From: Parus major
Lineage: Eukaryota > Chordata > Aves > Passeriformes > Paridae
Assembly (NCBI RefSeq): GCF_001522545.3
Contig: NC_031770.1
Coordinates: forward strand, 12,782,620-12,846,619
Direction: 5' to 3'
DNA: 64,000 bases
A program made the position numbers and the translations under genes. Numbering within the stretch: position 1 is the first letter of the stretch; each line of letters starts with the position of its first letter. Shown piece after piece: positions 53,119 through 64,000 of this stretch. A model generated the notes under the pieces. That model had not been told where the DNA came from. It made no database searches and saw only the letters and a program-made list of their open reading frames with translations.

Positions 53119-53654
53119 CCCCCAGTTTGTCCATCAAGAGCACCTGTGATTTTTAAAAGATTTCAAGGTGACAAATATAAGAGTTTTTTTCAAACTGAAA
53201 GACAGGATCATTGCCCACCTACCACATAAACAGAGGCAGAGCACATAGAGATTAGTAAGGAGACTTTGGCTCAGTCAGACTTTGACCCCACTTACTGTTA
53301 AAATTCTATCAAAGCAGAGATGAGATTGTCATAATTCTTTGTTCACTTAAAAACTTCAGGAATACAAAAATAGATTTTTAGGCACTGTATCCCACTATAA
53401 ATATCTTACCAAGATTGCACAAGTTCAAGATAATAACTACAACCATTAGGATTTATAGAGCAAATTCAGTCTGTTTCCTGAGATGGGTGGCAGCTTTAAA
53501 TGGGAAGTGACAATGGTCAAATAAGAGATTTTTAGGATTCAGGCATCAGCTTGAGCCTGTGTGAAATTAAATCACACAACTTTCTCACTCTGGCCTGAGA
53601 AATCATAAAGAGGATTCCAAACAGTCCTTAGAGAAGGAAAACAACCTTTGCAGT

Positions 53655-53879
53655 TGTTGTTTGTTGCCTTGTTGTTTACTTGCAAGAAACAGTCAAGGGA
53701 TGTTCCCAAGTGTCCAATGATGCTGATGTGTTGGTTTAATGACCAATGAGAGTTTTACCTTTCCAGACCTTCTTGGAACTGTCTATAAAAGAAGATCTGG
53801 AAGAATAAAACTTGCTTTCTTGTGCAACCCAGCTAGATAGACTGTGTCGTCACGTCGCTGTTCCTAATATAGTGCAACA
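53655..53879 (+). mobile_element. Solitary endogenous-retrovirus LTR, plus strand
   Basis: The core has the LTR layout in order. CCAAT boxes lie at 53714 and 53742, and a strong TATA box TATAAAA at 53784-53790. The polyadenylation signal AATAAA follows at 53804-53809, then 'cttgctttcttgtgcaaccc'. A U5-like end with a tight cluster of three CpGs (53848-53857) finishes in TGCAACA at 53879. TGTTG near the chosen left edge mirrors CAACA at the right edge, as expected for LTR termini, but several TGTTG words exist there. An alternative start is TGTGTTGG at 53727. No exact target-site duplication was found. TATA and AATAAA lie close together upstream of the likely cap site, as in betaretrovirus-like LTRs, so an ERVK-like origin is a guess. 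No internal genes flank it. The surviving CpGs in a CpG-poor region suggest a younger insertion than the CR1 copies. Confidence 0.65.
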
Positions 53880-54328
53880 GCTTTATGAAGCAAAAAGTGG
53901 CAGTTTTACAACAAATAAATTATTAGTTAACCAAGCCTGTTCATTATTTAATCTTGAAAATGATTCCATGTAGATGTAAAGCTTAAGAGCAGTGCAGTGT
54001 AAGGAATTGTGGTCACTAACAAAGACACTGCTCATGTGTCTGTCAGAATGAAAGCACATGATAAAGTCAGTGAGCTACCTTCAGACAATTCCAGCTTAGG
54101 AATTGTTTCTTTCCAAAAGAAAAAGAGGATGTAATGGAAAAAATTCCCAGAAAAGGGAGGAGTTCTTTCCCCCCCATTTTTAAATAATTCAGCTAATAAC
54201 ACTATTTATTTGTTGTTCAAATTAGTCTGTGTTTTCATGGAATATCTCCAATAGGTAGAAAGCTGGTTACAACAAAATATCAACCATATTTTTTCTTCAA
54301 ATGAGAAGTGATCATTTGCAATGTCACA
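53880..54328. other. Unassigned spacer between LTR and CR1 tail
   Basis: This is A+T-rich sequence without a recognisable gene or repeat. A C run precedes the A+T-rich part near 54170-54180. Confidence 0.6.
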
Positions 54329-54407
54329 GTTTAATGACAGACTTGGCAGTGCTTGGTTAACAGACTCACTGATCCTAAAGGTCTTTTCCAACATAAATGA
54401 TTCTATA
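54329..54407 (+). mobile_element. CR1 LINE 3'-end fragment
   Basis: About 80 bases match the CR1 terminus that reads 'gacttggcagtgcttggtta' (54340-54359), then 'ctgatcctaaaggtctttt' and 'ccaacataaatgattctata'. The last words are the standard CR1 end. The copy is strongly 5'-truncated and in plus orientation. The 160-codon open frame that starts at 54321 begins inside this repeat and continues into A-rich unique sequence, so it is not a gene. Confidence 0.85.
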
Positions 54408-55979
54408 AAACCACAGGGAAAAAAATCTGAAACAGCTGTTCAGGAGCCCATCTCCCAAACAACAATAGAAGCAATAAAAAAGGTGACAAAACACAAGTCT
54501 TTCTATTATTCTTTGAAGCACAGAGTAGAGCACACTGACACATATTTTCATGACCTTAGGAACAGATTAAGTGAACTCTCCACACCTAGGAATGAACATT
54601 TGCATGCTGAAAATATTCTAAATAGTTTTAAGGACAGAAACCCATTTATTCTTACAACAAAAAAGAAAAAAGGAAGAGAAGCACCACACTGTTCTCATCT
54701 GTACACTTATCCAAATTTTGAAAATACTGATTGGTTCAAGATCTTTATCTTGATAATTAAAAAATCCATGGAAATTTTTCCTGAGAGGAATTTTCAGCTT
54801 TAAAATTGAAACTCTTCTCCAAGAGGAAATCTCATGGAATTGAGTAGCAAATACCTAAGGAGGCAAAAATATTACTATAAATGCAGTGGGAGATCAGACT
54901 GGCCATGTGTCTGTTCACTCTGAAAACAGCATGTGGAACCAGCAGGTTTTGACTCAACATTGTGCTTTCATACAACATGTGCTCACAAAAAATCAAGTCA
55001 AAATATATAAACCAGATGCACTGTTTCCTGTGACCAGTCAAGGAAGAATAAAGTGAGAGCAAAAAGGAAGGTTTTAGCATTATTTCTGAGCACTATTTTC
55101 AGATATAATAGAGATAAGCACGTTAAAATAAAAGTGTAAAGAGTGTAAGTCATCAGTGTCATATTGCTTGTTGCACACACTATGAAATTTGTGCATAGGT
55201 ATCAAATTCAACAATGTGTATTTCACCTCAGCCTTGCTACATGAGACTTCGTGGGTGCAGCAAATTGACAGTAATTCAGATTATGCAGTGCAGCCTGTAA
55301 CAACAGCATTGGTTCTAGGCTCAGTTTTGCAGAAGGAAGTTGGTAAGAGAGTACTGTATTGTAAAAGCAGCTGTGGTTTGTCAGCTGTTGTTCTCACACA
55401 AAGTTTTTTTGGCTAAGTTGTACACTTGCATTTTCCTTTCTTACTGTGTTAGGCACAGCTATTTCACATTATACAAACCGATGAAATTCTGGCACTGTCC
55501 CCCGAACTGTGACATCTTGCCAGCTGGCAGCTGTTACATGGGGAGAACATGCACTTCTTGTGGCACAGGATATTTGTAATGACCCCTCCGTGAGGAGGAG
55601 AAACAGCCTGAACTTCTCCATGCCATCTAATCCTGTGAATGTGGAGGAAGTATGAGGAAGTAATTTTGGGGGATTTTGTTATGTCTAACATTGTATCTGC
55701 TTTTCAGCTCCTGGGTGGGCTTCTGTGAAGAGCTGAAGGAAGGCAGAAAGTTTGTGCTCTCTGTCTCTGACCCAGATGCCCAAGGAAGGACAAGAACTAT
55801 TTCTACAGAAATGTATTCCCCAGGCACAGTCTCTTTTACTGTCTGGGGAAGGTAAAAATTTCTCATCTTACACCATCAAAGCAGAGGGTTGCTCAAGTTG
55901 CTAACTTGATCCAGTCCTGGAAAAACTGATCAGTTTCCTTACTCTTAATTTTCTACTGGGACTCTAGTTAGAGACTTTT
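54408..55979. other. Unassigned spacer between two CR1 copies
   Basis: The left part is A-rich and non-coding. An exon-like block at 55232-55342 has plausible splice sites and an open frame (see findings). No gene family is recognised. Confidence 0.55.
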
Positions 55980-56253
55980 TACAAGGGCATGTAGCAATAG
56001 AAGGGTGAATGGCTTCCAATGGGAAGAAGGTCGATTCAGGTGAACTATAAGGAAGAAATTAATTATTTGGTTGAGGTATTGGAACCAGTAGCCAAAAGAG
56101 GTTGTGGGTAATCTATCCCTGAAAGTGGCCAAGGTCAAGCTGGATGGGGCTTTGAGCTCTGTGATCTAGCAAGAGATGTCACCATGGAAAAGGTGTGGGA
56201 CTAGATGATCTCTTCAAGGTCCCTCCTACCCAAACCATCCTATGATTCTGTGA
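55980..56253 (+). mobile_element. CR1 LINE 3'-end copy, about 270 bases
   Basis: This is the best-preserved CR1 in the window. In order it shows 'acaagggcatgtagcaatag' (55981-56000), 'actataaggaagaaatt', 'agaggttgtggg', 'ctatccctgaaagtggccaa', 'ctggatggggctttgagct' and 'gtgatctag'. It ends with 'gggactagatgatct', 'aaggtccctcctacccaaac' and 'catcctatgattctgtga'. These are the successive landmarks of the CR1 3' region, covering the end of the second ORF and the 3' untranslated part. Small indels break the frame. The orientation is plus, as in the CR1 fragment 1.6 kb to the left. The end preserves the short 'atgattctgtga' repeat that CR1 uses for target-primed reverse transcription. Confidence 0.93.
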
Positions 56254-58850
56254 CTCCTTAATTCTTTAAGGGCATCCTCCATTGTGGAATATGTGTAGCT
56301 GGCTCTGCTACATCCCCAGACCTTTCCTGCGCAGCTTAACCTCACACCACACTGGGAGCTTCTGAAGTCCAGCCCCTTTAAAGAAAGTAAAATTTTCACT
56401 TTCTTGCAAAGAAAAAGAAATTAAAAAAAAAAACAAACCCAAAATTAAAGATTTTGTGTTCATTGCAAGAGCAAAGGCAGTGCATGAGTATATACAGCTA
56501 TGCATGTGCTTTTGTCATTTACCTTGCAGGTTTTCCTCGTTGACTGTATATATATCAAAAACACATTTCATGTTCATTATGCAGTATATCAGGAAATGGA
56601 TACTGGATTGGGAGAGAAAGGGGGAAAAAAAAATCCACATAAATGCTAGCAGCACCCTCCAGCAAAAAAACATCTCAAATGTTTCAGCCACCGTATTGCA
56701 GGAAGTGAAATTTCAGTTTCTATTATTGCTCAAAATAACTAAATATAGAAGCAAATGAAAAATCTGTCACAGAGGGTTGCTAACATGAAGGGCATCTTTT
56801 TCCCCTCACAGCTTTATGACCCTTCCTGAATGGGGGTTAAAGGGATGTAAGTAGAAGCAGCAGAATGTATGACAGATAATCCTTCAGTTTCCTTTGAGGT
56901 ACAAAAGGCAAGCCTTAGAGGTGTGAAGTTGGCCTGTGTGTGAAACAAAATCACAGTGACATGTGAATAAAATGGAAATAAATGGAACATTCCCTAACTG
57001 GGGTTTGCAGTGTCACCTCCAGCCCAGGAGACAGCCTGAACCACGGTCCCTGCAGGTACCTCTGCTCCAGGATCACTGTCTGCTGCTGCTGCTACCCACA
57101 GAGCCTCTTAACAAGCAGAAGCTGTTAGCTGAGCTAATGAGACTGGAAAGGTGCAATGAAATCCCTCGCACACTAAAGCTTCTCCTGTAATTCTGGGTCT
57201 TTTCTGTTCATTGTGGCGAAAATGTGGGAAAGGAAATAACAAACGCTTGCTGAATTCCCGTTTTTTGGAAACCACTGGAAGATTTTCATAGCTTTGAACA
57301 AAGGTTTTGCTTGAAACTACAGAGAAGGATGCTTTCTTTGTTCTTTTTACACTGTTCTTAAAATTTAGACGCCCTGAAGCCCAGGGAAATTGAGCACTTC
57401 TGCACACACCCTGCCCTCCACATAATTCCCCAACAATTTATACTGATAATTAATATAAACTTTATCCTAGAGCTGTTTGGTCAAGTTGAAATTCCAATGT
57501 AACTTATGCTTCTGAAGCTATAAAAATGATATATTAGTATGGATAACAAAAGCATTTTGCCAACTTTGCCACAATACTAGAGTAGACTAGGCCATCCTCA
57601 GCCACTCAATTAGCATGGTTTGGTGGAATTTAATTGACATAGAAATCCTGTCCACTTTCATTGTTCCATGCTTTCTCTTCTTATATGACGTTATTCTAGC
57701 TGTTTCAAAAGAAAAGCTTCATTTAATATGTTCTTAAAATTTTCACAATTAAGCAAATGCTTAATGGCATCTTGTTTCTCACAATCTGCAAGGCCAGACT
57801 TTATTGTCTCAGTGACATTAACCTGGAAAGTAATTTTTTCATGAGAAGACATCCTGCAGAGCCAAAATATTGCTAATCTCCGTACAACAAGTGATTTACA
57901 ATACCTGGATATACACCAAAGAAGAGAAATTTTGCCAGATATACTTGTATTTTTTAATCTAAGCAAGATATTAGCATTATGTAGATGCCTCTTGCAGGTG
58001 TTTTATGATCTGTATAACAAACTTGCCTTGCCATAATGAGCATCAGACTATTTGATGCGTTTGTTAAAGCATGAGTTCCTGGAGGCATGGGAATATGAAA
58101 GCCTTTCAATTTTTATTTGAAAACACCTGAAAATCTCCTCTTGTGGCTGCCAAAGAACCTTTGTAAAATGTGTGTCATGCAGGTTCAAAAGTCAGGAAGG
58201 AAATATAAAGGAATGAAAATATACATTTAAAATATCTAGAAAAATAAAAGGATTGTTTTCAGTGCCTGACTTCAGATGTTTCATTGTTTAGAATTGCAGA
58301 AACAGTGCTATATTTGTGAATTTTACTGCAGGCAAGATATAGTATTATAAAAGTGAATGTTTGAATTACAGTTTTTCTATGATCTGCATGTAAATCTGAC
58401 ATATGCCAGTGTTGAATTTGACATGCAATATTAGGGTTTTTTTGCACTTAAAGAAAAATCATAATTTCTAGTGAAAAACCTATTCTGCTGATATTTCTTT
58501 AAAATTTCCACTACCTTTTGGAGCCAAAATTGACCTTTGAAAATTGGAGGACAACTCAGCAGTTATTTTAAACACTTTGCCCTTGTTGACTTGCTAAATC
58601 AAGATAAATTATACTCAGCCCTAGACATGTTTATGAACTTGTCTAGAACACAACCTACAAACAGAACAGGGTATTTCCTTCCACATGCAGCTTCCAGGAG
58701 CAGTTTTAAACCGTGGGGAGACACCAGAGCTCAGCTTCTTCTGAGTTTGAGAGCTTTAAATGGAGAATGCTGGTGGCTAATTCTTAGGATGAAATCTGTT
58801 TTTTAAAAGTTTTTCTTAAATATTTCTATCTGTCTGGATCTGGCTACTGG

Positions 58851-58870
58851 AAACAAGAGGAAACAAGAGG
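58851..58870. repeat. Perfect 10-bp tandem duplication
   Basis: AAACAAGAGG is repeated twice without a spacer. This is probably a slippage event. Confidence 0.9.
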
Positions 58871-61549
58871 TGTGATGGGAATGGGTAATTGCTGCCTGCT
58901 TCTCTTACCTAAATACTCACTTTTACAGGACATTTCAAAGGGCATAAAATGCTCCCTGTTCAACCACAGGAACTTCTGGGGATGAATGCCATCTTTGCTA
59001 AATGTGATAGATACCCTCTGCAAGGACTGTAAATGACAATAGCCTCCTGAAAGCTTTGCACAGTCTATATATAAATATGGTGCTCAGAATGAGTAATATT
59101 TTAGATATAAACATTGCACTTTTACTATCATGAGTCTCCAATAAGTTCCTGTGACTTTCATGTGAGCCAGGTGGGCTCAGAAGTATGGGACAATTTTTTT
59201 TTCTGTCAGCTGTGTCATAGTCATTGATATAATTGGCACAGTTTGTCTTTTTCCATGTCTTTGAATATTCTGTTATTTGCTGTAAATATTTTACAGTCAC
59301 CATCTCTGCCTCCTTCCACCACAAAAAAATGAATGCTGGTGCATTTTGATCTTACTTACATGGCACAGATCTAGAACAACTCTACTAACCCCATACTCTC
59401 TAATTATTTTATAAAATGCCAATTCCTGCATTCCCAAGAACTTTGCAACGAACTTAATGGGATATTTTTCCTCATGGTGACTACAGCATTTACCTGAGTG
59501 ATGATAACACATGATAAGTAGTCTGAATTTTTTTCACAGATGTACGTGCAAAATAAGCTGGGGCATACATACAATGATCTCTTTCTGTTGTATGTGTAAA
59601 TATTGACTTAATCATCTCTTTATTTGCTCCAGCAGTAGTTTGCAGTATGCAGATGGACTTTGATCAGGCTGCACTCCACAGTCATACTGAAGGGGAAGGT
59701 GGAATCATGCTTGGAGGGCTGTGCAGTCACAAAATCAGTGCCTTAAGGTTGGGACAACTCTTGCAGTGTTTTCCACATGATACAGGAGCCACCCAGTCTT
59801 TCCCAGTATTCTGCTCCACCGATGACATAGTCACAGTTCAGTATCGTGGGATTTTTCTCCCTACAACAAAAAAGAATTGAGAAATCTGTGGTGAGCCTTT
59901 TTGGTAATACTGCAGTAATCTGGTGGGCTAGCAGATGGTTTATGCTGCTTTTGGATGCCCTTTTCACTGCTTACTGTGAGAAGGTCATAGCAGCTGATGT
60001 AGCTGCTTCTGTTAAGTTCACTGCCACCAGCTGCAAGGGCATTTGCTTCTTTTGTTTCTTTTCCTGTTATTTTGTAAGCAGATGATTTGGGGTCAGAACT
60101 AAGGGTGATAGCTATAAGCTATCTACAGGTGTTTTATTACTATAATACTTTAATTACCTGATATCCTGGTATTTCTTTTCCATTATTACTGTGCAGAAGA
60201 CTGAACTGAAAAACAAATTACAACCTTTGATAGTTCTAAAAGAAGAAGCTCCAGATTAATCCCCACAAAAGTATTCAGATCAGTGCGTGCAAACTTTTTT
60301 TCCTCTGAGATGAGATTTGCACATCAGTTGTGCAGTGTTAGTTAATTGCTTGCCAGTCGAGGAGGAGCCCTGCAATTGCATTACTCTTTCTGGGTCTTTT
60401 CAGAAAAAAAAATCTTGTCACCAAACCAGTGTCTTTAAATATGGCTTTGGATTGATCCAAAGAAGCAGAAAAATTTCTTTAGAATGATGTAACAGGATAT
60501 GCAGACTTCATTCAGCTTCTGTACCATGGAAATAACTTTTCATCTTAGAAAAGGCTGTGATGCTGACATTGATGTAAGTTGTTACATGGATTAAAGGGAA
60601 AATGCATGGTTTGTTGTAATATCATATAGTGGTGTCCTGCCAGGTACCGAGCACCTTTAACTTCCATTGTGTCCCTCTCAGCTACAGACTTGGGTTTCAT
60701 TGTGATTGTGATGTTATCTCCAGTGTAAAGTAAGAGCTGATGCTTCCAGAAAGATAAAAGTCCATATTTATGTCTATTTTTGTGTATGATTTTATTTATT
60801 TTGAAAAGAGATGTGCTCTTTTGACCTATGTGAATCATCCACTGCAGGTGTCAATAAAACTGTTTCCCCTGTCATTGTTGGAACGGGCCCTTAACACAGG
60901 GAGATCCTAGGAAAAGCCCAGGAATTGTATCCTTCTTCCTGTAACTGTTTTCCCTACTGATAAACATTGCAAATCATTCATTGTTTAAAATATCTGATTT
61001 TAAGCTGTTTCTTTTTAGACTGGGTTGTAAAGTCCCTGTATTACAGTGAGAATCTCAAGCATTGCTGGGAGAGGGAGAGGGGGCCAGAGCCACCTAAAAA
61101 ATCCCAACAGCCAGGATCTCATGTGTGTGCCTGGCTTAGCTCCCAAAAAGTGGGGAGGCTGTTTTAGACATGAGCTTTATGTTCCCAATCAGAGAGAGAG
61201 AAGAGGAAAAAATGAAAATATAACAAATGAGTTATATGAATATTCATCCTGTGGTGGAGGAGATTTTTCCGTGTGTCCTCTTTGTGTCAAACCTTTTTTG
61301 TTCTGTCACAGTATCATGTGTGGAAGAGATGAGTTTTTAAATCTTGTTCTGCTGTCTCAGAAACTGGGACATATGCTGGTGTCCTGCTTCAAGGTTACAA
61401 CTTATTTAATCATTCAAAAGGTTTCTTTCCCCATAATCACTAATGATTTCTGCAAGGCCTAGCCTCAGTCAAAGAGATTTTACTGAAGGGTTTGCCAAAA
61501 ATATAAAAGTGATTGTTCAGCTTGCGGTATAAAGTTTAGAGGAAAGCAA

Positions 61550-61830
61550 ATCAAAAACAAAATTTAAATTATTTTAAAAAATAATATATTTTTTAAAAAA
61601 AGTAATTCTTTATCTTTGAGATTTTTTTAACAATCCTTGATTGATAAAATCATAAAATACTCGACCATATTATTTAAACCTTCCAACAATTCTGAAATTA
61701 TAAATATCATAACCTGTCATTATATTTATCAGTAAAAATCCATGATTTTGAGGAACTAATTTTAAAATAAGTACTTCATAAATATTTTCTAATGTGAGAT
61801 TATCAAAAATTTTACCCTTTAAATAATATT
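61550..61830. other. Extremely A+T-rich patch
   Basis: The stretch is made almost only of A and T, with words such as 'aataatatattttttaaaaa' (61582-61601) and many TAAA/TTTA blocks. Such DNA melts easily and could act as a scaffold-attachment-like region, but nothing here proves a role. It contains no open frame or repeat family that I recognise. Confidence 0.5.
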
Positions 61831-63430
61831 CATACTAGCACAGTACTTGGTCTTCAGAAAAGATAGTATTTGTTTGTAGACAAAGGCAAGGACCTCAAAG
61901 TTCATTGTACTAATTCAGATTTGTCTTTTGACTGTGCCTTTACCACTTTTATTCTTTTCTTCTAAGAAAAAAGTGTTTTTTATTGCTGACTTATGGACAA
62001 CATAGCCTTTTTTTTTTTATTTTCAAGTTTTAATTAAGATCCCAAGTTATTGTGCTTTGATGTTTTCTTTTTGTTTTCTTTTTTTACTCATAGAGGAAAG
62101 GTGGCACTAAAGAAGGAATTTCCAAGCTATTAAGACATTAAGAAAATTAATGAGACCAGAGCTCACTGTTTTCCTGTCACTGACTATATCACTGAGAAGC
62201 ATATACCATACAAAATGGTAATTTTAGGGAGATACTACAGTAGTTTTATAGTATTTTCTAAATTTCTGTGGTTTAGGTCACAAATTAGGAGAGTGAAAAA
62301 TAGAAATACAGGTTAATTTTTTTTAAAAAAGCTAATATATTGTGAAAGAATGATCCTGCTCAGGGTCTCCTTCCCTCTTTCCCTACCAGTTTTGTGCAGC
62401 TGCTCATGGATGGGAACTGAGCTGTCAAATATTCCTGTGGTTGCACAGTAGTCTGGCAAGCAGCTAGTTATTACAGAAGCAAGGAGAGTATTTTAAATCT
62501 ACTTTAGATGTTTGCTTCCCTACAAGGTTATTTTCTATGCTGCAAGATAGATCTAAAACTTTTTCTCCCCTGTGAAAAGCAGGAACAATTATTTTTCCAT
62601 TGTCTATCATCAGAAACAACAGATTTTCAAACCTTTGAGAAAAAAGAGTGACTGAGATATTTGAATTCTGGACAAGTGGTGGCCTGGAGAAGCTATTTAA
62701 AATTCTCTTCAAGGCTAGGTTTTCTATGCATGGACATTTTATATTTCCACATCAGATTAGTATTGAAAGGAACATTTGTTCTAGATGGCCTTTCCATAGA
62801 GTACTTTGGAACAGCAAATGTTGGAGCATAAAGAGCACAAAGACTAAATGAATTTTGGGTCAGATGTAAGTGGGTTTTAGGATTTTCTCCTAAATCCTTT
62901 TCTTGATGAGGTTTTCTGTGAAAAAACCTGCTGCTAGCAGGTTGTGTGTGCCTGCAGAGAAAGCAAATGGAATACCCAATAAACAGCAAATTCCATTTTG
63001 TCCATTTTTTTTTTTCCTGCTTTGTTAACACATGTCAATATCTGTTCCAATGTCCTTTAGCAAGTAGGAATTTCTTTCCCATCACAGTGTTTATGTGCAG
63101 GCAGCAGATGCTTTTGGGTCTGATGTGCACTCCAAGTTTTTCTGTGGCAGGACTGGTGCCATCCCTGCTTAGAGCAGGAGGGAAATAATTCAGGCAAGAT
63201 TCCTGTTCAAGTCTGGGTGTAGATGGACCTCACAGTCCCTGATGTTAGAGCTGTCCTGGACCTGCAACCCAGCCCATCCTTTACCACTGCTGGAGATGCA
63301 GAAGACATAGATGAGGTACTGGAGTTGCAATGGTCAGGGTCTCTGTGCAATGGGAAAGAGGGTGGGCAGAGTTAAAATGCAAGGAAGGCTTAAAGAAGTG
63401 CCAACCTTATAACCTGTAAAATGAACATTT

Positions 63431-63452
63431 AATTTAATAGGAATTTAATAGG
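63431..63452. repeat. Perfect 11-bp tandem duplication
   Basis: AATTTAATAGG occurs twice in direct succession. This is a local slippage duplication. Confidence 0.9.
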
Positions 63453-64000
63453 AAGAGGTCAAATGGACTGGGGTCCAAGACAGCTGCATGGTTCAGTGCC
63501 CAGCCAAGGGAGAGCTCCAGCAAGGCTGTGACAATAAGATGAATATTGGCATATCTCTCTGAATAAAAAAGGAAGCACATGCTTCTAATTCTTTCACATA
63601 ATGCATTCAAAACATATGCTTGATAACCATGGAGAACATGTGATGGAGTGCTTACAGAATAATAGGCAGAACAATTAGGATACCAGAACACTGTGTGTCC
63701 TTGGAACTGCTCCTATTTCCCCCATACCCCCTTTCCTTTGTTCTGCTGCTTTTTTTCCATTCTTAAAAGAGATTTTTGCTCTTCTGGCAGTTTGGTCTGA
63801 TTTTAAATTTCTCAGCAAACTATTTTATTCTCATGGACCATATATTTTCCATCTTTTACAAAGTTCTGCTGAATAGCTGGCTATGAGCTTGAGCTTGTTT
63901 TTTTCCCCCCTCCATTGCCCTGAATTCAGCAAAGTATAAAAAAAACACAAATTTAAAAAGTAGCAAGAAAAAAACCCCAAAATATATACAGTTTTGCAAT

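Larger units (their letters stand above)
45586..53654. other. Unassigned non-coding stretch with one exon-like block
   Basis: No recognisable gene or transposon is present. The exon-like block at 46554-46682 is listed separately. Sequence at 46850-46980 is rich in TTAATTA/TAATCC-like words. The long T tracts at 53048-53061 and 53090-53118 are near the right end. The open frames at 48372-48701, 48802-49170 (122 codons) and 49963-50394 (143 codons) are featureless. The block around 49860-50340 is somewhat richer in G+C but matches nothing I know. Confidence 0.55.
56254..64000. other. Unassigned non-coding stretch to the window end
   Basis: No gene or transposon is recognised in nearly 8 kb. 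There is a small 10-bp tandem duplication (58851-58870) and another of 11 bp (63431-63452). A minus-strand microORF after an acceptor-like site lies at 57691-57852. An extremely A+T-rich patch lies at about 61550-61830. The open frame at 61046-61462 (138 codons) has no domain. The window ends in A-rich sequence, and no feature is obviously cut by the edge. Confidence 0.55.

Noticed and set aside
53090..53250. Poly(T)-CCCCCAG acceptor followed by 33 open codons
   Set aside because: The T tract is simple low-complexity sequence, the frame is short, and there is no good donor or known protein similarity.
53489..53500. GCTTTA upstream of the plus-strand LTR as a target-site duplication partner of GCTTTA at 53880
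   Set aside because: The bases after the upstream copy do not start with the TG expected at an LTR end, so the match is probably chance.
54321..54803. Longest open frame in the window (160 codons, plus)
   Set aside because: It starts inside a CR1 3' end and runs through A-rich sequence. It has no domain, contains low-complexity lysine runs and has no splice or promoter context.
61046..61462. 138-codon plus-strand frame with several cysteine pairs (CPLC-like)
   Set aside because: Cysteine spacing does not form a repeated zinc-finger pattern, and the rest of the frame shows no family similarity.
1..64000. CRISPR arrays, tRNA/rRNA genes, bacterial operons, phage or plasmid features
   Set aside because: None seen. 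There are no regularly spaced repeats, no tRNA-like cloverleaf or internal promoter words, and no gene-dense coding layout.

Overview
The window looks like eukaryotic, A+T-rich, low-CpG vertebrate DNA, most likely from a bird. The best evidence is five fragments that I read as CR1 LINEs, the main interspersed repeat of birds and other sauropsids. Several keep the CR1 3'-terminal signature (a 'ggactagatgat...ggtcccttcc...' type block ending near 'tatgattctgtga'). Two solitary retroviral-type LTR candidates, short microsatellites and the lack of Alu/L1/B-type SINEs fit the same picture. Nothing suggests bacterial, archaeal, phage or organelle DNA. The species cannot be named from the sequence, and a non-avian reptile is not formally excluded.

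I recognise no protein-coding gene. The longest open frames (about 160, 143, 141, 138 and 137 codons) show no known domain. They sit in A+T-rich or repeat-derived sequence and have the lengths expected by chance in 64 kb. The window is therefore best read as intergenic DNA or the inside of a very large intron. I saw no tRNA, rRNA, snRNA or known microRNA.

Layout: 1-5.5 kb is unassigned single-copy-like DNA. A G+C-richer block at about 5.56-5.88 kb resembles a solitary LTR on the minus strand. A degenerate CR1 with two pol blocks joined by an in-frame deletion lies at 8.56-9.34 kb, and a short CR1 tail at 12.6 kb. From 12.7 to 30 kb there are almost no recognisable transposons, but a dense set of nested inverted repeats lies at 23.47-23.67 kb. 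A minus-strand CR1 lies at 30.0-30.4 kb and a divergent, possibly composite CR1 at 38.8-39.1 kb. A small palindromic MITE-like fossil lies at 45.5 kb, followed by an exon-like block with strong splice sites but no through-going frame at 46.55-46.68 kb. A compact repeat cluster at 53.65-56.25 kb holds a plus-strand LTR with a clear TATA/AATAAA core and two CR1 3' ends. The rest is unassigned, with an extremely A+T-rich patch near 61.55-61.83 kb.

There is no evidence of a novel multi-gene system. The observations most worth checking are the nested inverted repeats at 23.5 kb, the exon-like block at 46.55 kb, a perfect 18-bp palindrome at 42.8 kb, two perfect short hairpins, a minus-strand microORF at 57.7-57.85 kb, and several homeodomain-site-rich stretches that read like conserved non-coding elements.
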